Below are positions 46,384 through 57,550 of a DNA stretch of 64,000 nt, piece by piece; the stretch's first letter is position 1, and each line of letters starts with the position of its first letter. A model generated the notes under the pieces. That model did no database searches, was not told the DNA's origin, and was given only the letters and a program-made list of their open reading frames with translations. Location of the stretch: the NCBI GenBank assembly GCA_019722365.1, contig JADFUC010001741.1, forward strand, positions 496,001-560,000, in the 5' to 3' direction. A program made the position numbers and the translations under genes. This stretch comes from Lithospermum erythrorhizon (Eukaryota > Streptophyta > Magnoliopsida > Boraginales > Boraginaceae).

Positions 46384-47970
46384 TTAAGCTTCTCCAGGCC
46401 TGATTTGGACATCAACATTCTCTTGTGAGGCATCTTCAAGGGACTTACCTTTAGGCTCAGGAACACAAAATGTGCAAAGCATTCCTAGTACATTGATGAC
46501 ACCAAGAACAATGAGTGAATATTTGACACCAATACCAGGTGGGTAACCATGATCAGTCTTTGTGGCATCTCTACTCTGAGCTGCATACAAAAATCCATAA
46601 GCTCCAACAATGGCCCCTGCCTTCCCTGAAGCGGCTGAGATACCGTGGCACGTTGAGCGAAGCCTGGCGGGAAAAATCTCTGCTGGCACAATGAATGTGG
46701 TGGCATTAGGTCCAAAATTTGCAAAGAAAAACGTCAACCCATACATTACCACAAATCCGAGTCGATTCTCCTTCTTAGTCCAATGATCATAAGGAATAGC
46801 AATTGCAAACATAAACACGGTCATGAAGAAGAATCCCATCATTTGAATTGCAAACCTCCCCATTATATCAATGAAGGCCACTGTGAACCAGTACCCTGGA
46901 ACTGTACTACATAATGCAATCAAAGTTTGAGCTTTCGAAATCCTCCATACCTCTTGCGTTGCATTCATAGTCTCAGGTTTAGGGATCCAACCAATTGCGC
47001 TAAACACATCTTTCTGGAAAAGATTTTGACTATAGAAAGCAATGTCTAACAAGAACCATGTCGAAGTTGTTCCAAATAAATGCACCCCATGGCGTCTTAC
47101 AAATTCCAAAGAAAATAGTCCGAAATTGTTTGCTTTGTCCTGACTTATTTGTTCAATTTTTTCGTGTTCTGCTTCAATTTCAACCTGTAACACTCTTCCC
47201 ATGTCTGCGGCCGCCTTTTTGGCATCCTTGGCTACAAGGGCAGTGTAACGGGCAGTTTCAGGCATCTTCATACGCCAATAGTATGTAAGGGCCGCTGGCA
47301 AAGAGCCAAACATAAGAATGATCCGCCAAATGTAGTCGGTTTCAGGGACGGTTGATCCAGCAGGGTCTACATTATAAGCTGGGACTTTGTATTTGTGATC
47401 AAACCCGGCAGATACAATCAAAGTTATGATCCCACTAAACAAAATCCCGAATCCTTGCATAGCAAAGACCGCGGCAATGAAGGCCCCACGAGTCTTCTTG
47501 TTAGCATATTCAGACATGATTGTTGCTGAAAGAGGGTAATCTCCACCAATACCAAAGCCGAGCCAAAACCGGAAGAAACAAAGTGTTGTCATAACACCCT
47601 TTGCAGAGCTCCCGAAGGAAAGGCCCGACGCAACCGAACAAATGATCATGAGAATCAATGTGATACCATAAACCTTTTTCCTTCCCATTTTGTCACCGAG
47701 CCAGCCGAAGAAGAGCTGGCCGGCTAGTGTGCCGACTAGCGCAACACCTGTGACGGAAGATGAGACTCCAGGTGGTAGTGTACCTGGCTTTGGTGAGCCT
47801 TGTTTGTAATAATAGATGCGACCGAGTAATTTTGTGACTAGGGAAATGCTGAAAAGATCATAGGCATCCGTGAAGAATCCCATACCAGCAATCACAATTG
47901 TGGTGAAATGGTAAACTTGAGTCTTGGCTACATCAAGTGCATTAAGCACTTCCAATTGTTCCCTCACCAT
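46384..47970 (-). CDS. PHT1: PHT1 family high-affinity phosphate:H+ symporter
   Basis: This is the second plasma-membrane phosphate:proton symporter of the window, an MFS protein with 12 membrane segments. One coding exon gives 528 aa. Starting at ATG 47970, [18 protein letters not shown] matches the family N-terminus. Features are [12 protein letters not shown] (29-40), signature [13 protein letters not shown] (142-154), [13 protein letters not shown] and [16 protein letters not shown], with phosphate-binding W, D and Y positions kept. The C-terminus ([12 protein letters not shown]) differs from the glutamate-rich tail of the gene at 22006-23610, as do the first extracellular loop ([19 protein letters not shown]) and the central loop. 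The two proteins otherwise align throughout. Same strand, same exon layout and same promoter layout suggest duplicated copies. No break is seen. Confidence 0.96.
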   Translation of the reverse strand: MVREQLEVLNALDVAKTQVYHFTTIVIAGMGFFTDAYDLFSISLVTKLLGRIYYYKQGSPKPGTLPPGVSSSVTGVALVGTLAGQLFFGWLGDKMGRKKVYGITLILMIICSVASGLSFGSSAKGVMTTLCFFRFWLGFGIGGDYPLSATIMSEYANKKTRGAFIAAVFAMQGFGILFSGIITLIVSAGFDHKYKVPAYNVDPAGSTVPETDYIWRIILMFGSLPAALTYYWRMKMPETARYTALVAKDAKKAAADMGRVLQVEIEAEHEKIEQISQDKANNFGLFSLEFVRRHGVHLFGTTSTWFLLDIAFYSQNLFQKDVFSAIGWIPKPETMNATQEVWRISKAQTLIALCSTVPGYWFTVAFIDIMGRFAIQMMGFFFMTVFMFAIAIPYDHWTKKENRLGFVVMYGLTFFFANFGPNATTFIVPAEIFPARLRSTCHGISAASGKAGAIVGAYGFLYAAQSRDATKTDHGYPPGIGVKYSLIVLGVINVLGMLCTFCVPEPKGKSLEDASQENVDVQIRPGEA

Positions 47971-48744
47971 GGTTGATAATGCCTATCGAACTGGTTTCCT
48001 TCGGAGAATTGTTCAATTACCTGTAACATAAAAAATGTTTGTAAAATACGGGAAGAAAAACATATATTATTGCTGTTATAATTATATCATATGATACACT
48101 GTACTAATAGTACTTAACTATCGTATTATTGGTCTTCAAAAAGTCTACTCGATACGTACTGACTTGTTTAAGACATCTGAGATTGGACTATTATTCAATG
48201 AAGTCAAGTAGCACGTTTGATGATTCATAACATTGTCGACAAATTAAAATTAAAATTTATCATTATGTTATTGTAATTTGGTATGTCAAGACATATTAAA
48301 ATTAGTTTGACAATTGATCTAATAATAAATACGGTAATTGAAGGAGAAAATTTGGTGAAGTTAAATTAGTTTTAACAGATACGTAGCATCATATATATTT
48401 AATGATGAACATATAATTGTAAAAAGAAAACTGGTCATATTAGTAATCTTTTTTATAACAAATTGTTTTGATAGACAATTTTTTATCTACTACTGATTCA
48501 CTTGACTCTCATATTATATGTTTCATATGAAACTTATATATTGTGGTAACAAATAGTGTTGAAAGACTATTTTTTTTTTCAATGGAATCATCAAGTTGAA
48601 CTACTGTTTATTTGTTAATTAACTCAAACTCTGATAAATTTTAATTTTTAAAAACTAAACTAATTAACATGTCAACTTAATAATATTTATATATGAGGTA
48701 GATGTATTATTTCAAATCATTGTTAAGAATAAAATAATTATCCA

Positions 48745-48749
<5 letters not shown>

Positions 48750-48783
<34 letters not shown>
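48750..48783. repeat. (TA)n microsatellite
   Basis: Pure TA repeat of about 33 bp immediately before the CCGAACCG-type repeat in the inferred leader intron. Confidence 0.85.
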
Positions 48784-48786
<3 letters not shown>

Positions 48787-48789
48787 GAG

Positions 48790-49150
48790 AATGTAAACAA
48801 ATACAAATCGAACCGGGCAATAACGAAGTGGAGGAACCGATTGGAACGAACGATTTAGGATTCGAAAAAAATAAAACAATATTTCGGATTCGGTTGAGTT
48901 TCCCGAGAACCACGTCGGTTAAAGGGGCAGAACGAGCAGTTGAATTTTTAATTAAAAAAAATTAAAATATTATATATATATATAAGCGAAAATAACCGAG
49001 AACCGAACCCGAAAATAACCGGAAAAACGAACCGAACAAGCAAGAAAATAGCAGAAACCCAGAACGTAGCTTGATCGGAGCCGACGGAACGGGCAGTTCG
49101 GTTCCATCTCAACATAACTTGACTAGGTGGGTTCGGTTCAATACACTGGC
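48790..49150 (+). repeat. Second copy of the CCGAACCG-type repeat
   Basis: The landmarks follow the order seen at 10190-10620: ACAAATACAAATCGAACCG, GAGGAACCGATTGGAACG, GAATTTTTAATTAAAAAAAA, the TATATATATA core, AAAATAACCGAGAACCGAAC, then GGTTCCATCTCAAC. Several CCG words have decayed. The class (hAT-like, non-autonomous) is inferred from the subterminal-word layout. Confidence 0.6.
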
Positions 49151-49633
49151 AAAGGCAAGGCAGAAGCTAGATGGGCACTGTATATATATACACGAACGAT
49201 AGGCGGATAGAGAGAATAAAATGTTTGACCTGAAAATCAAATTGGTTATTCAGAGCGATACAAAGAAAGGAAGTAGAAGCAAGTCAACCAGATCAGATTA
49301 CAACATTTATTAGGCCATACGACCACACCATAATATAATGCATGCACATTATATACGATTTAGTTTCGTTTGTTGAGAACTAAAGTAACCAAACATATAA
49401 AATCACTTGACTACAATAATAATGTAATCAAGACATAAAAGAAATACTATCATCTTTGATATATATATATATATATAGTAAATGGGCTTTCATAGTTTTA
49501 AATGTAATGGATTCTGCACGAGAGACAGTTACATAAGATTTTTAATAGGACCTGTACCTGCTATTAAACTCTCTTGATGAACTGGTGATTCTTGAAAGGA
49601 TTGAGAGCTTGAGTTCTAAAGAGGAAAACAAAG

Positions 49634-49641
49634 GTACTTAT
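49634..49641 (-). promoter_or_regulatory. TATA box, inferred promoter of the second PHT1 gene
   Basis: On the minus strand this reads CCTATAAGTACC, about 30 bp upstream of the inferred non-coding first exon (TTTAGAACTCAAGCTCTCAA onward). It is preceded about 50 bp upstream by a P1BS-like site. Confidence 0.5.
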
Positions 49642-49690
49642 AGGATACGATTAAGAAAAACGTAATTATCAGTAACCCAGAATCTTTTTG

Positions 49691-49698
49691 GCATATAC
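49691..49698 (-). promoter_or_regulatory. P1BS-like site (GNATATNC)
   Basis: GCATATAC matches the P1BS consensus for PHR1-type phosphate-starvation regulators. Its position just upstream of the TATA box mirrors the site before the first PHT1 gene, which raises confidence that both genes respond to low phosphate. Confidence 0.55.
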
Positions 49699-49699
49699 C

Positions 49700-50689
49700 C
49701 TATAACCTAAAGTCAATGCTTTATAAAATTTCTTAATAGTTCATGTATTTCAATTGAGAGATAAGTAGACAAGCAAAATCTGAGTTAAATATGATCTGAA
49801 CTCCGTTTACTTTGACAAGTTCTTATTATATCGAACATGTTGATTGAGTTCCATAAACTTGATTTCGCAATGCTACTAGTTGAGGAAGCTAAGCAATGAG
49901 AGGAAAAATAAAAACAATGATACACATTACTTTCTGGTCTACAAGAAACTTATGAGTATTGATATTGCGGATAGCCGGATACTATAAGAAAAAGACTGAA
50001 GTGATGATTAATTCATACATTCATGCATGTGTTAGAGTTGATATGATAGTTATGGAAAAGGCGTCCGTGTTGTCTTCATAGCGGTGTGGCGAGGGGTGGC
50101 GACCCCGTGTACCGTGGCGGTCGAGTATTCATAGCGGTGCCTGTGGCGGCAGGCGCGGCCTTTTTATGTGGCGAGGCGTTGAGAAATGGTGGCGCCTCAG
50201 ATTAATTGTCAAATTCTTGTATACAATTGTGTGATTATGTATAATTTCTTTCCGAATTCAATTGTGTGATTATGTATAATTTCTTTCCGAATTACTTTAA
50301 TACTACTATATTATAAAAGTTAAATAACTTAAATAATTTTCTTTTAATCTCAAAGTTCTACAAAAATAAAATTTTAATTATGTTAGTTCGAGTTTAATTT
50401 CAGATTATTTATTATAATTTCAAGTTACGAATTGATTTATGTTTAATTAAAAGTTAATTTAATTTATTAAGATTTTTTTTAGTTTAATTTAAAGATTAAT
50501 AGATTTTTATATTGTGTTACTTTCATATTCAGTTTAACTTTTTGTTTACTTTTATAATTTCAGTTTATTAATTGATTTCAATTTTTTCATGAACTATTAT
50601 TATTAAAATAATAACTTAAAACTAATGAATGTTGGAGTACTCTAAGGCTATTATTGCTTCAAAACGTCTCCATGCCGTCGTTGTAGACA
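49700..50689. other. Intergenic with a GC-rich island and AT-rich tail
   Basis: A conspicuous GC-rich island at 50050-50195 carries repeated GTGGCG, GGCGAGG and ATAGCGGTG words. It is followed by AT-rich sequence to about 50640 and resembles one end of a hAT-like repeat. No gene is visible. Confidence 0.35.
50224..50293. repeat. Perfect 35-bp tandem duplication
   Basis: CAATTGTGTGATTATGTATA plus the next 15 bases (ATTTCTTTCCGAATT) occurs twice in immediate succession, at 50224 and 50259, with no differences. Perfect identity implies a recent event. Confidence 0.95.
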
Positions 50690-51960
50690 GTCAAAATTTA
50701 ATTAATTAAATTGTGAAACTCTAATTTAAGAGGGTCGATTAATAAATTAATTAAAGGTCAATCTCAGTGTGACACGTGGAGATTAGGGCTTCGATCGAAC
50801 TCCAATTAAAATCATACACGTGTAAATTAAGGGTTTAAATATTTGTAATAAAATTAATGAAAGTGGTGAAATTAGGTTTATCGTCAATAAAACTAATTAC
50901 TTAATATTAAATAGGGTTCCTTAAATTTATGGGATTAAAATAATATTTTCGTGAAGAAAATCGGATTAAAAATGAGGTTTTCTAGATAAACGAGGTCAAA
51001 TAACGGCCCGATAGAAAATAGGTTAAGCAAACCGTATGCTTGAGAATCAAGAAAAAATGTTCCGCGTGATTAGCAAAGTAGGCGGACTTTTGGAAAATAT
51101 ATTATTATATTAAATATCCGACGGTTGAAATACTGCTCCAAATTTAGCAGTCAGATGCAATCAATGATTATGGATCAGCCACGTCAGAAGAAATGGCACT
51201 ATAAATACCTATTCATTCAGAATTTACATCCACAGACATAATAAAAATATGACAAATAGCTCTGCAGCGTAAGAACAACTGAAGGTATTTAACGATAGAA
51301 AACCTACGAGAAGATTATTCTATCGGGGAAAACTATCAAATCTTCAACCTAGAAGCCTAAGCGGGTGCCATAATTTGTAGAACAGTGAAGAACACAAAAT
51401 CTTCAACTTGTCAGACCAAATAGGCGTCTAGGAGTGAGACAAGGTTGAATGCTTTGCATATGATAATTGAAATCAAGACCAAAAGCGATGACAATACGAT
51501 CATTGAATCTCATAAATCAAATAAACTATAGGATAAAGGTGTAAATTTTATAATAAATTATGAGCCAGGATATATCTTTGCGTAGCCGCAATGGTCGAAG
51601 CGGAGTAAGGCTATTTAAAGGCGTCCTCTTGTGAGTAAAGCACTGAAAATAGATAAGCTACAAAGCGTCGATTAAGTGTGGTTGTAAGTCCAGCTGCTTC
51701 AGGCACTGCTTTGCTTAGACATATCAAAGTCAAGACCAAGTCTCGGACGAGTCTTTATCCGATAAGTTCGCGTTGATCAGGGCTAAATATCAGGTCACCA
51801 TTGTCCAAAGGTGAGGCCTGAGTCAAGTCAATTTCGAGACTCACATAACGATCCAAGCTTCAAATCAGCCCCATAATAGGCACAAATCGAGCCCTAAGTC
51901 GAATTAAATTGAGAGCTACGTAATCCACAGAGTGGCGTCTTGAAAGTAGTCAGCAATCCG
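50690..51960 (+). repeat. LTR-like dispersed repeat, copy C
   Basis: The left part shares AATTAATTAAAGGTCAATCT, GTGTGACACGTGGAGATTAG and CTTCGATCGAACTCC with copies A and B. The motif GGCACTATAAATACCTATTC (about 51199) is a likely TATA box followed by a leader-like tract. The right part does not show the AAATTTTCCC..AATAATAAAAATTC ending of A and B, so this copy may be truncated or more diverged. No coding domain lies nearby. Confidence 0.45.
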
Positions 51961-52869
51961 TTTAAAGAATAATAAATTAATAGTCAAACCCAAATCGATT
52001 TGATAAATTATTTTTGTACCTAGATACATTTCCCCAAATGGATTTCATTGTATTGGTGCGTATATTTATAAATATTAAAATCTTTCTAGCAATTACAATC
52101 GTCACAGTTTACAGGTGGCCAATTCCCGAGCCCATGATTGAGCCAATTGTACAAATGAGTAAATTCTTGAAGTTTGTCAAAACTTCAACCTTAGTCCTTA
52201 AAGTTTTTAGAATAAACTAAAGAATAATATGAAATATAAGGAAGCATTTGTGCAACAAATATATAATTCGGGGTAGTGAACCAATTCAAACTTCAGGGAC
52301 GAAGTCTTGACTTTTGACAAACTTGTGGATCATTTGTACAATTATCTACAATAGAGTTAAGCGATGTTAGGCTTGTCATAAAGTTTCACAAAAAGAGCGA
52401 AGTAATTTTTGTCATAAGTGCATTAATATTGTTGAAGATTTCCAGCATATGGTAGGGATGTCAATAGCTAGAACTGCTTGAAAAAATATATCGAACTTTT
52501 TTTGATTGAAGAAAGATGCACAAGTATGTTTGTTGAAACCACTAGGGTTAGTCCAATGACCATGGGATATTACTCATATGATGAGGTTCCGAGATCGAGT
52601 TCTTGAAGTGACAAAGACCGATTTTTAGAAAAGAAAAAAAACAAGTGTGTTTGTTGAATGAAACACACTTGTATTACTTGACAATGATCATGACATGGTA
52701 TCATAACTATAAAACCAAGTACTAACCATTAAATTTGAACATATCATTATATTAATTTTTAGTATATATTGGATATTAAAAATTTAATGATATTATGAGA
52801 CACACATACTGACATACAAGAGCTTTTGTAGCTCCGCCCTTGATCAAAAAATATTTGTGTTCTTATATA
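51961..52869. other. Intergenic, no gene seen
   Basis: AT-rich sequence without recognised motifs. The plus-strand frame at 52014-52220 is hydrophobic and low-complexity and is not called. An inverted pair of short words, AAACACACTTGT near 52661 and ACAAGTGTGTTTGTTGAA near 52643, is visible. Confidence 0.35.
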
Positions 52870-54073
52870 TGTCCCGATCAGAAAGTGGGGATTATGATAT
52901 GTTTGTTATGATTTGATTGAATGCTACTTCATGCTCGTCAAAATGATCTTCTTTTCGGAAGCCCATTCATGGAAGCTCAGGTGTTAAGGGGTGTGCTTAT
53001 TATAGAGCAATGCAGGATGGGTGACCCACCGAAGTCTCCCGGTGAGCACAGTGAGACCAGCGTGTTGGAGCTTGTGGTGATGCGTGAGCCGGTCCATCAA
53101 ATCTAATAGCGTCTTGACCCCGAGGTTCCAGGGTGGGCGTTGAGTAATTGTTATCGAGGTGAGGCGTGTCCAGGAGCTGTGAACTAGAGTGCTATAGAGG
53201 CGCAGGAGTGCTACTTCGAGGGGCAGGAGATACACTGCTGTGGCGTATAGACCTTTAGAATCTCGCACGAGAGAAGTATGGTCTTGAATATGATGTGGCT
53301 CGAGGGCGTCGGTATTTAAGTGGAGGAGATTGTAATACCCGACCCAAGCGGATAATATGATCGTTTGATATGATTTGATTAGTCTACTGCATTATCATTC
53401 TGATCATCTTCTTTTGGGCGACTCAGAGAACTACACGGTGTTAAGCTTGCGTGACCTAGAGCAATTATGGGATGGGTATTACGGCGAAATGAGCACGTGA
53501 GTGAGAGCAATGTGTTGAAGATTAGAGTACGTGGTTTGTAGGGCGATCCGTCAAATCCCCAATAACGCGTCACCCAGGCAGGGTTACAGGCTGGGGTGTT
53601 ACAAATTATGTCAGGCGAACTTGTAGAAGCGTGAAACTTAAAGTGCTATGCGACGCAAATTTCTACTTCGAGGACGGGAGATACCTCTTGAGGCCTTATG
53701 AATCACCTCTAAAATCTCACACGGATGGTACGGTGTTGAATATGATGTGGCTCAATGAGAACGTTGAGTATTTAAGTGGGGGAGATTGTAATACCCCAAC
53801 CCAAAGTGGGTGATATGATATGGTTGATATGATTTGATTGGTGCTTCTCATCTCAGCTAAGATCATCTTAACTTCGGAATCGGCTTCATAGAAGCTGGAG
53901 TTTTAGCGTGCTTGACACAGGAGCAATTTTGAAGTTAGGCGGCATTAAGTCTCCCGATGTTTCGTGAATAATAAGGGCAAAATGTATTGGAAAATTTCGC
54001 GGTGATTTGTGAAATTTGTCCTTCAATCCCCAACTAACGTATTGGTAGAATTTTACGGACGAGACTTCCACAT
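52870..54073 (+). mobile_element. Cassandra-type TRIM, tandem array: three LTRs, two internal segments
   Basis: Cassandra elements are short non-coding retrotransposons whose LTRs carry a 5S rRNA-like sequence. Three LTR copies (52870-53146, 53331-53603, 53787 to about 54073) alternate with two internal segments of 184 and 183 bp. LTR2 is the cleanest: it starts TGTAATACCCGACCC and ends GGCTGGGGTGTTACA, and the ends are inverted repeats. Both internal segments share TTGAATATGATGTGGCTC and end in a purine-rich primer tract (AAGTGGAGGAGAT, AAGTGGGGGAGAT). The first begins TTGTTATCGAGG, similar to the initiator-Met tRNA primer site TGGTATCAGAGC. LTR1 retains the 5S-like GGATGGGTGACC and GAAGTC; LTR2 retains TTAAGCTTGCGTG and GGATGGGT; LTR3 retains TTAGCGTGCTTG. 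The outer ends are decayed and no target-site duplication was found. Confidence 0.85.
53331..53603 (+). repeat. Cassandra-type LTR, middle copy (best preserved)
   Basis: The 273-bp LTR is bounded by TGTAATACCC and GGGTGTTACA. It contains a degenerate 5S rRNA-like segment (about 53440-53520) with GTTAAGCTTGCGTGACC, GAGCAATTATGGGATGGG and GAGCACGTGAGTGAGAGC, corresponding to the box A, intermediate-element and box C region of 5S genes. It is both the 3' LTR of the left unit and the 5' LTR of the right unit. Confidence 0.85.
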
Positions 54074-54206
54074 TTTAAATACGGAATAACAAAAGAAAAC
54101 TTTGCGACTCAAATATGTTATCTTACACAGTACCCTTTCGGGTTGTCAAGGAACATGAAAGTATGTTCTAACAAGTCAACTTCTGTTAGGCATATATAAT
54201 TATTTT

Positions 54207-54460
54207 TGTACCCCGTATCTTTCACTCAGTTCAAAAGATTAGTCATTTTCTTTAATAATTAAAACTTTGTAGTAAATATTTTTATTTGTATTTTTATAAT
54301 ATTTTATGAAAAATATATGAATGAAAAATACATTTAAATTCTTTGATTGATATATTTTTTATCAAATATTATAAAATATAGCAAAATATTTATGGTGAAG
54401 TTTATTAAAAGTTAAAAAGTCGAAAGTGGATAATTTTTAAGAAACGGAGAAGTATAAAAT
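54207..54460. repeat. Stowaway-like MITE
   Basis: The left end GTACCCCGTATCTTTCACTC is followed by AAAAGATTAGTCATTTT. The right end AAAAGTCGAAAGTGGATAAT is followed by TTTTAAGAAACGGAGAAGTA; in reverse it reads TACTTCTCCGTTTCTTAAAA, then ATTATCCACTTT. The opposed ends, about 250-bp length and AT-rich interior support the call. Confidence 0.55.
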
Positions 54461-57400
54461 ATATGAAAATATGTAGTAAGGATTTCATTGACCAAATGTG
54501 AAATAATAAACAATACAAATTCTTACAAGCAACCGAAAGGGATGTTTTCGCTTATGGTTAGAAGTAGTATGAGACATTTGAAATCGGAATGAAAATGATG
54601 CAAATTGACATGTTTTAAAGTTCGGGTTCACATTTGAATTGTGATTTACATAGTAGCAGCTTTTTTGAATTTGAACTATTGTAAAAAAGAAAAATAGTTT
54701 GGACGTAAGCTAATTTTCACTACCCATCCAGTTTCATCGACGACAATCCTCTTTCTCCTTTATCAATTTTCTTTTAATTTGGTACCCCTACTTTTACGTT
54801 CATGTATTGATGGAGTATTTAACATGTATCCTTGATACTTGTGTCACGTAAATTGTCTTATAAAGAAGTAGGATAACGCGGAAGAAGACACTAAAAAAAA
54901 TAAAATAGACGATCTTTACCGCAGTTTCACTAAAAAACATAAAAACAATGAAATGTGTTTTGTCAATAATAGTTTAGGACTCGCTAGGAGTAAGAATAAA
55001 TTGGTTTCTAGTGCTCTAGCGGGTTTATGAAACAATGGAAATTTCAGGCGGGTTTATGAAATTTTTCAAAAACAAAAGAATGATAACAGTATACATAAAC
55101 GACGAATTATGACAACTAATAATTTCCGAAATTCAAATTGCTTCCCTCTTATTTCTATATATAAAGAACCATTTCACCACTTCATGTTCTTTTCTAAAAC
55201 AAATTTTGAGTATTTATCCTTCGGCTATTTTGTATTTACGTTTTATTACTATTTATTTTTTATTTTTCATTTCTACTTCTTGTTTCTTTCTTTTGTGTTT
55301 TGTTTCATAATTGTAGGTATTTAGGTCAATAATATAAAAGCGAATATTCAATCTTGAAAAAAATTGCTACAATACTTGTTAAGTGATTTAAACTAATAAT
55401 TGTTCTTGCGTGATAATATCAAAAAAGTGACTACTAACTTGTTTTGTATGTCTTGAATATTGAAATACAACATTATCTAAGTGCAGAAAATATTTAAAAA
55501 AAAATTATAGTAACATCTTGTCCAAACACTTGCATAATATTAGAGATAGAGTTAATATGGATGATTTGGTTACGAAAATGGGAATCAGAGTTAGAATTGA
55601 TTTCGATAATTTAAAAAGTTAAAATTTAATCCCAAAAATCTTTGTAATGATTGCGATTTGGTCCCTCATTTAACAGAAACATTAAAAGATGATGGAAAAT
55701 AGGCGAGGTCCTCTAGGAGGCTAAGACAACCTCAAATAATTACGATGAACCATGGGTTCAGGAAAATACCCTCATTTATTTGCCTAAAAATGTACGTGAT
55801 CTTCTCATTATGTTAAACAATAAAATTGGTGGAAGTAACCGTTTGTATCATTTTGTGAACGTGCATAATGTTCATAACCATTCCCAAATATTATAATAAA
55901 CATAAAAAGACTGGTTTATAAGAAAAGCTGCAGGTAAGGCTTAATCAATCTTGTACTCCTTCCAATCCCTTCTGTATGAGGAAAATAGTTGCTGCTGTGC
56001 ATGTTCGATCTATCAAAGATAAACAATGTGGAATTGTGGATTCAATCTTGCTCTTTATCTTTATTTTATTGAAGATATTGAAGATCTGTTTGCAACTGAC
56101 GAGTTTGTGAGGTCAAGGGATCATTTCTAGAGCTTCTAAACATGCATTATCTGCATTACTAAACAATTTCCGGTTCGTTTTTTATAAGTTAAAACTAATA
56201 GAATTTTAATAGCTTAATTGATCATGCATTTAAGAGAGACAATTTTGATGTGAATAAAATTTGTTAGTGCATGAAAATTGAAAATTCAGTATTCCTTGAT
56301 TCAGGCCATTGTTAAATAGCAGTTAGAGGAGCTTGAGTAGATCTTTCGAAGAAGATATTATTTATTTTATGAAAAATACTGCATGAGATATGATTTGATT
56401 AATGGAAAAGGAATTAGGCGTAGTAGGAAGATTCAACGTTTAATAGATAAAGAAGATCGAATAGATTGAATATTTTACAAGATGGAAGTTTTGTTTATGA
56501 AAGTTATTTTCATAAACGTATTTGTGCTTACACTATATAAATGCCTCTCGTGCAGACTTAGAAGGCTGCGAAGCAAAGAAGTGATACGCATTGTATTTTA
56601 TTGAAGCGAAACTTTTAGTGTTTATTTTTATTTTGTAAGTGAATGGGAGTGTTATAAACTCATTTAGATTGTACAAGCGTTATTAATTCCACATTACAGC
56701 AGTCACCTTTTGTGATTACCACGTAGTTGACACATACTAGGGATAATAGTGCGTAGTGGAGGATATGTGTATTGAATTCGGGGAAGTATAGGCTAAATAC
56801 ATAGAATAGGAGTAAGAATAAGGCGAAGAAGAATGGGGGCTTGTCGTATAAGTCCTTATTTGTAATTCTCAAATATCGTAGTGGAATCGCCCCGATGGGC
56901 AAGCTGCTTGCAGGAGCTGAGAATTACATTATTCTCGGCCCAGGTTCTACCGAGAGTTATCGTGTTTTTCTTACTTCGATGCTTTATTTTATTATTCTTG
57001 TGTCGAGTCGATGCATTAGTGTTGGTAACTAGTATGCTGGCGGGCGGTAGTTCCGAGATAGGCGATTGTTTCAAATTTATCATACTAATGATGATAAATA
57101 TCTTGAAAATACTATATTCAATATATTTTAACTAAAAATTGTACGTTGTACAACATATTCAAAAATATTTGATTTCATACTTTAAGTAGTCAACTCACAT
57201 AAATTCTAAACTAGACGATCATTTTTTGTGAAGAAATTCTCCGACTATTAAGATTTTGTATCATTTTTAAAGACTAAACTTCAATTAATAACAGTATGTA
57301 CAACCTCTAATTTTTTTAAGGGGGTCTTGGCCCCCATGAGTTATAATAGATTATGATATATATTTTTAATTTATGAGAATTTTTATAAAAATTGTACATT

Positions 57401-57550
57401 TAATCCAGTGAAATTTTATCCCTATTTTGAAAAAAAATTATGAGTTGGACCCCTAAAACTCATTTTTTGGCTCCATTCATGTTACCTTCAAATCCTTTTG
57501 GTTTTTATCGGTTCTTCTCAAAAGTTCAAGAAATTGAATCAACTAGAAAG
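54461..57550. other. Long intergenic region, no gene seen
   Basis: About 3 kb without a recognisable product. The stretch at about 56380-56640 has ACACTATATAAATGCCTC, a TATA-like box followed by a leader-like tract, and could be part of a Copia-type LTR. Overlapping short frames on both strands at 56660-57135 surround a GC-richer patch (GGGCAAGCTGCTTGCAGGAG, itself palindromic in part). None has a known motif. Confidence 0.35.

Larger units (their letters stand above)
48021..49557 (-). other. Inferred leader intron of the second PHT1 gene
   Basis: On the minus strand, acceptor TTATGTTACAG|GTAATTG (exon resumes at 48020) lies 50 bp upstream of the start codon. Donor AGCAG|GTACAG sits at 49558/49557. 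The first exon, about 49605-49558, would be non-coding. The intron contains (TA)n tracts (48750-48783 and 49459-49479) and the CCGAACCG-type repeat at 48790-49150. It rests on splice-site appearance and on the parallel arrangement at the first PHT1 gene. Confidence 0.55.

Noticed and set aside
52960..53060. A functional 5S rRNA gene
   Set aside because: The similarity is partial and degenerate, and it sits inside LTRs bounded by TG..CA ends beside a primer tract; it is a 5S-derived LTR segment.
52921..53268. Short frames on both strands within 52.9-53.8 kb
   Set aside because: They lie entirely within the non-coding Cassandra-type array.
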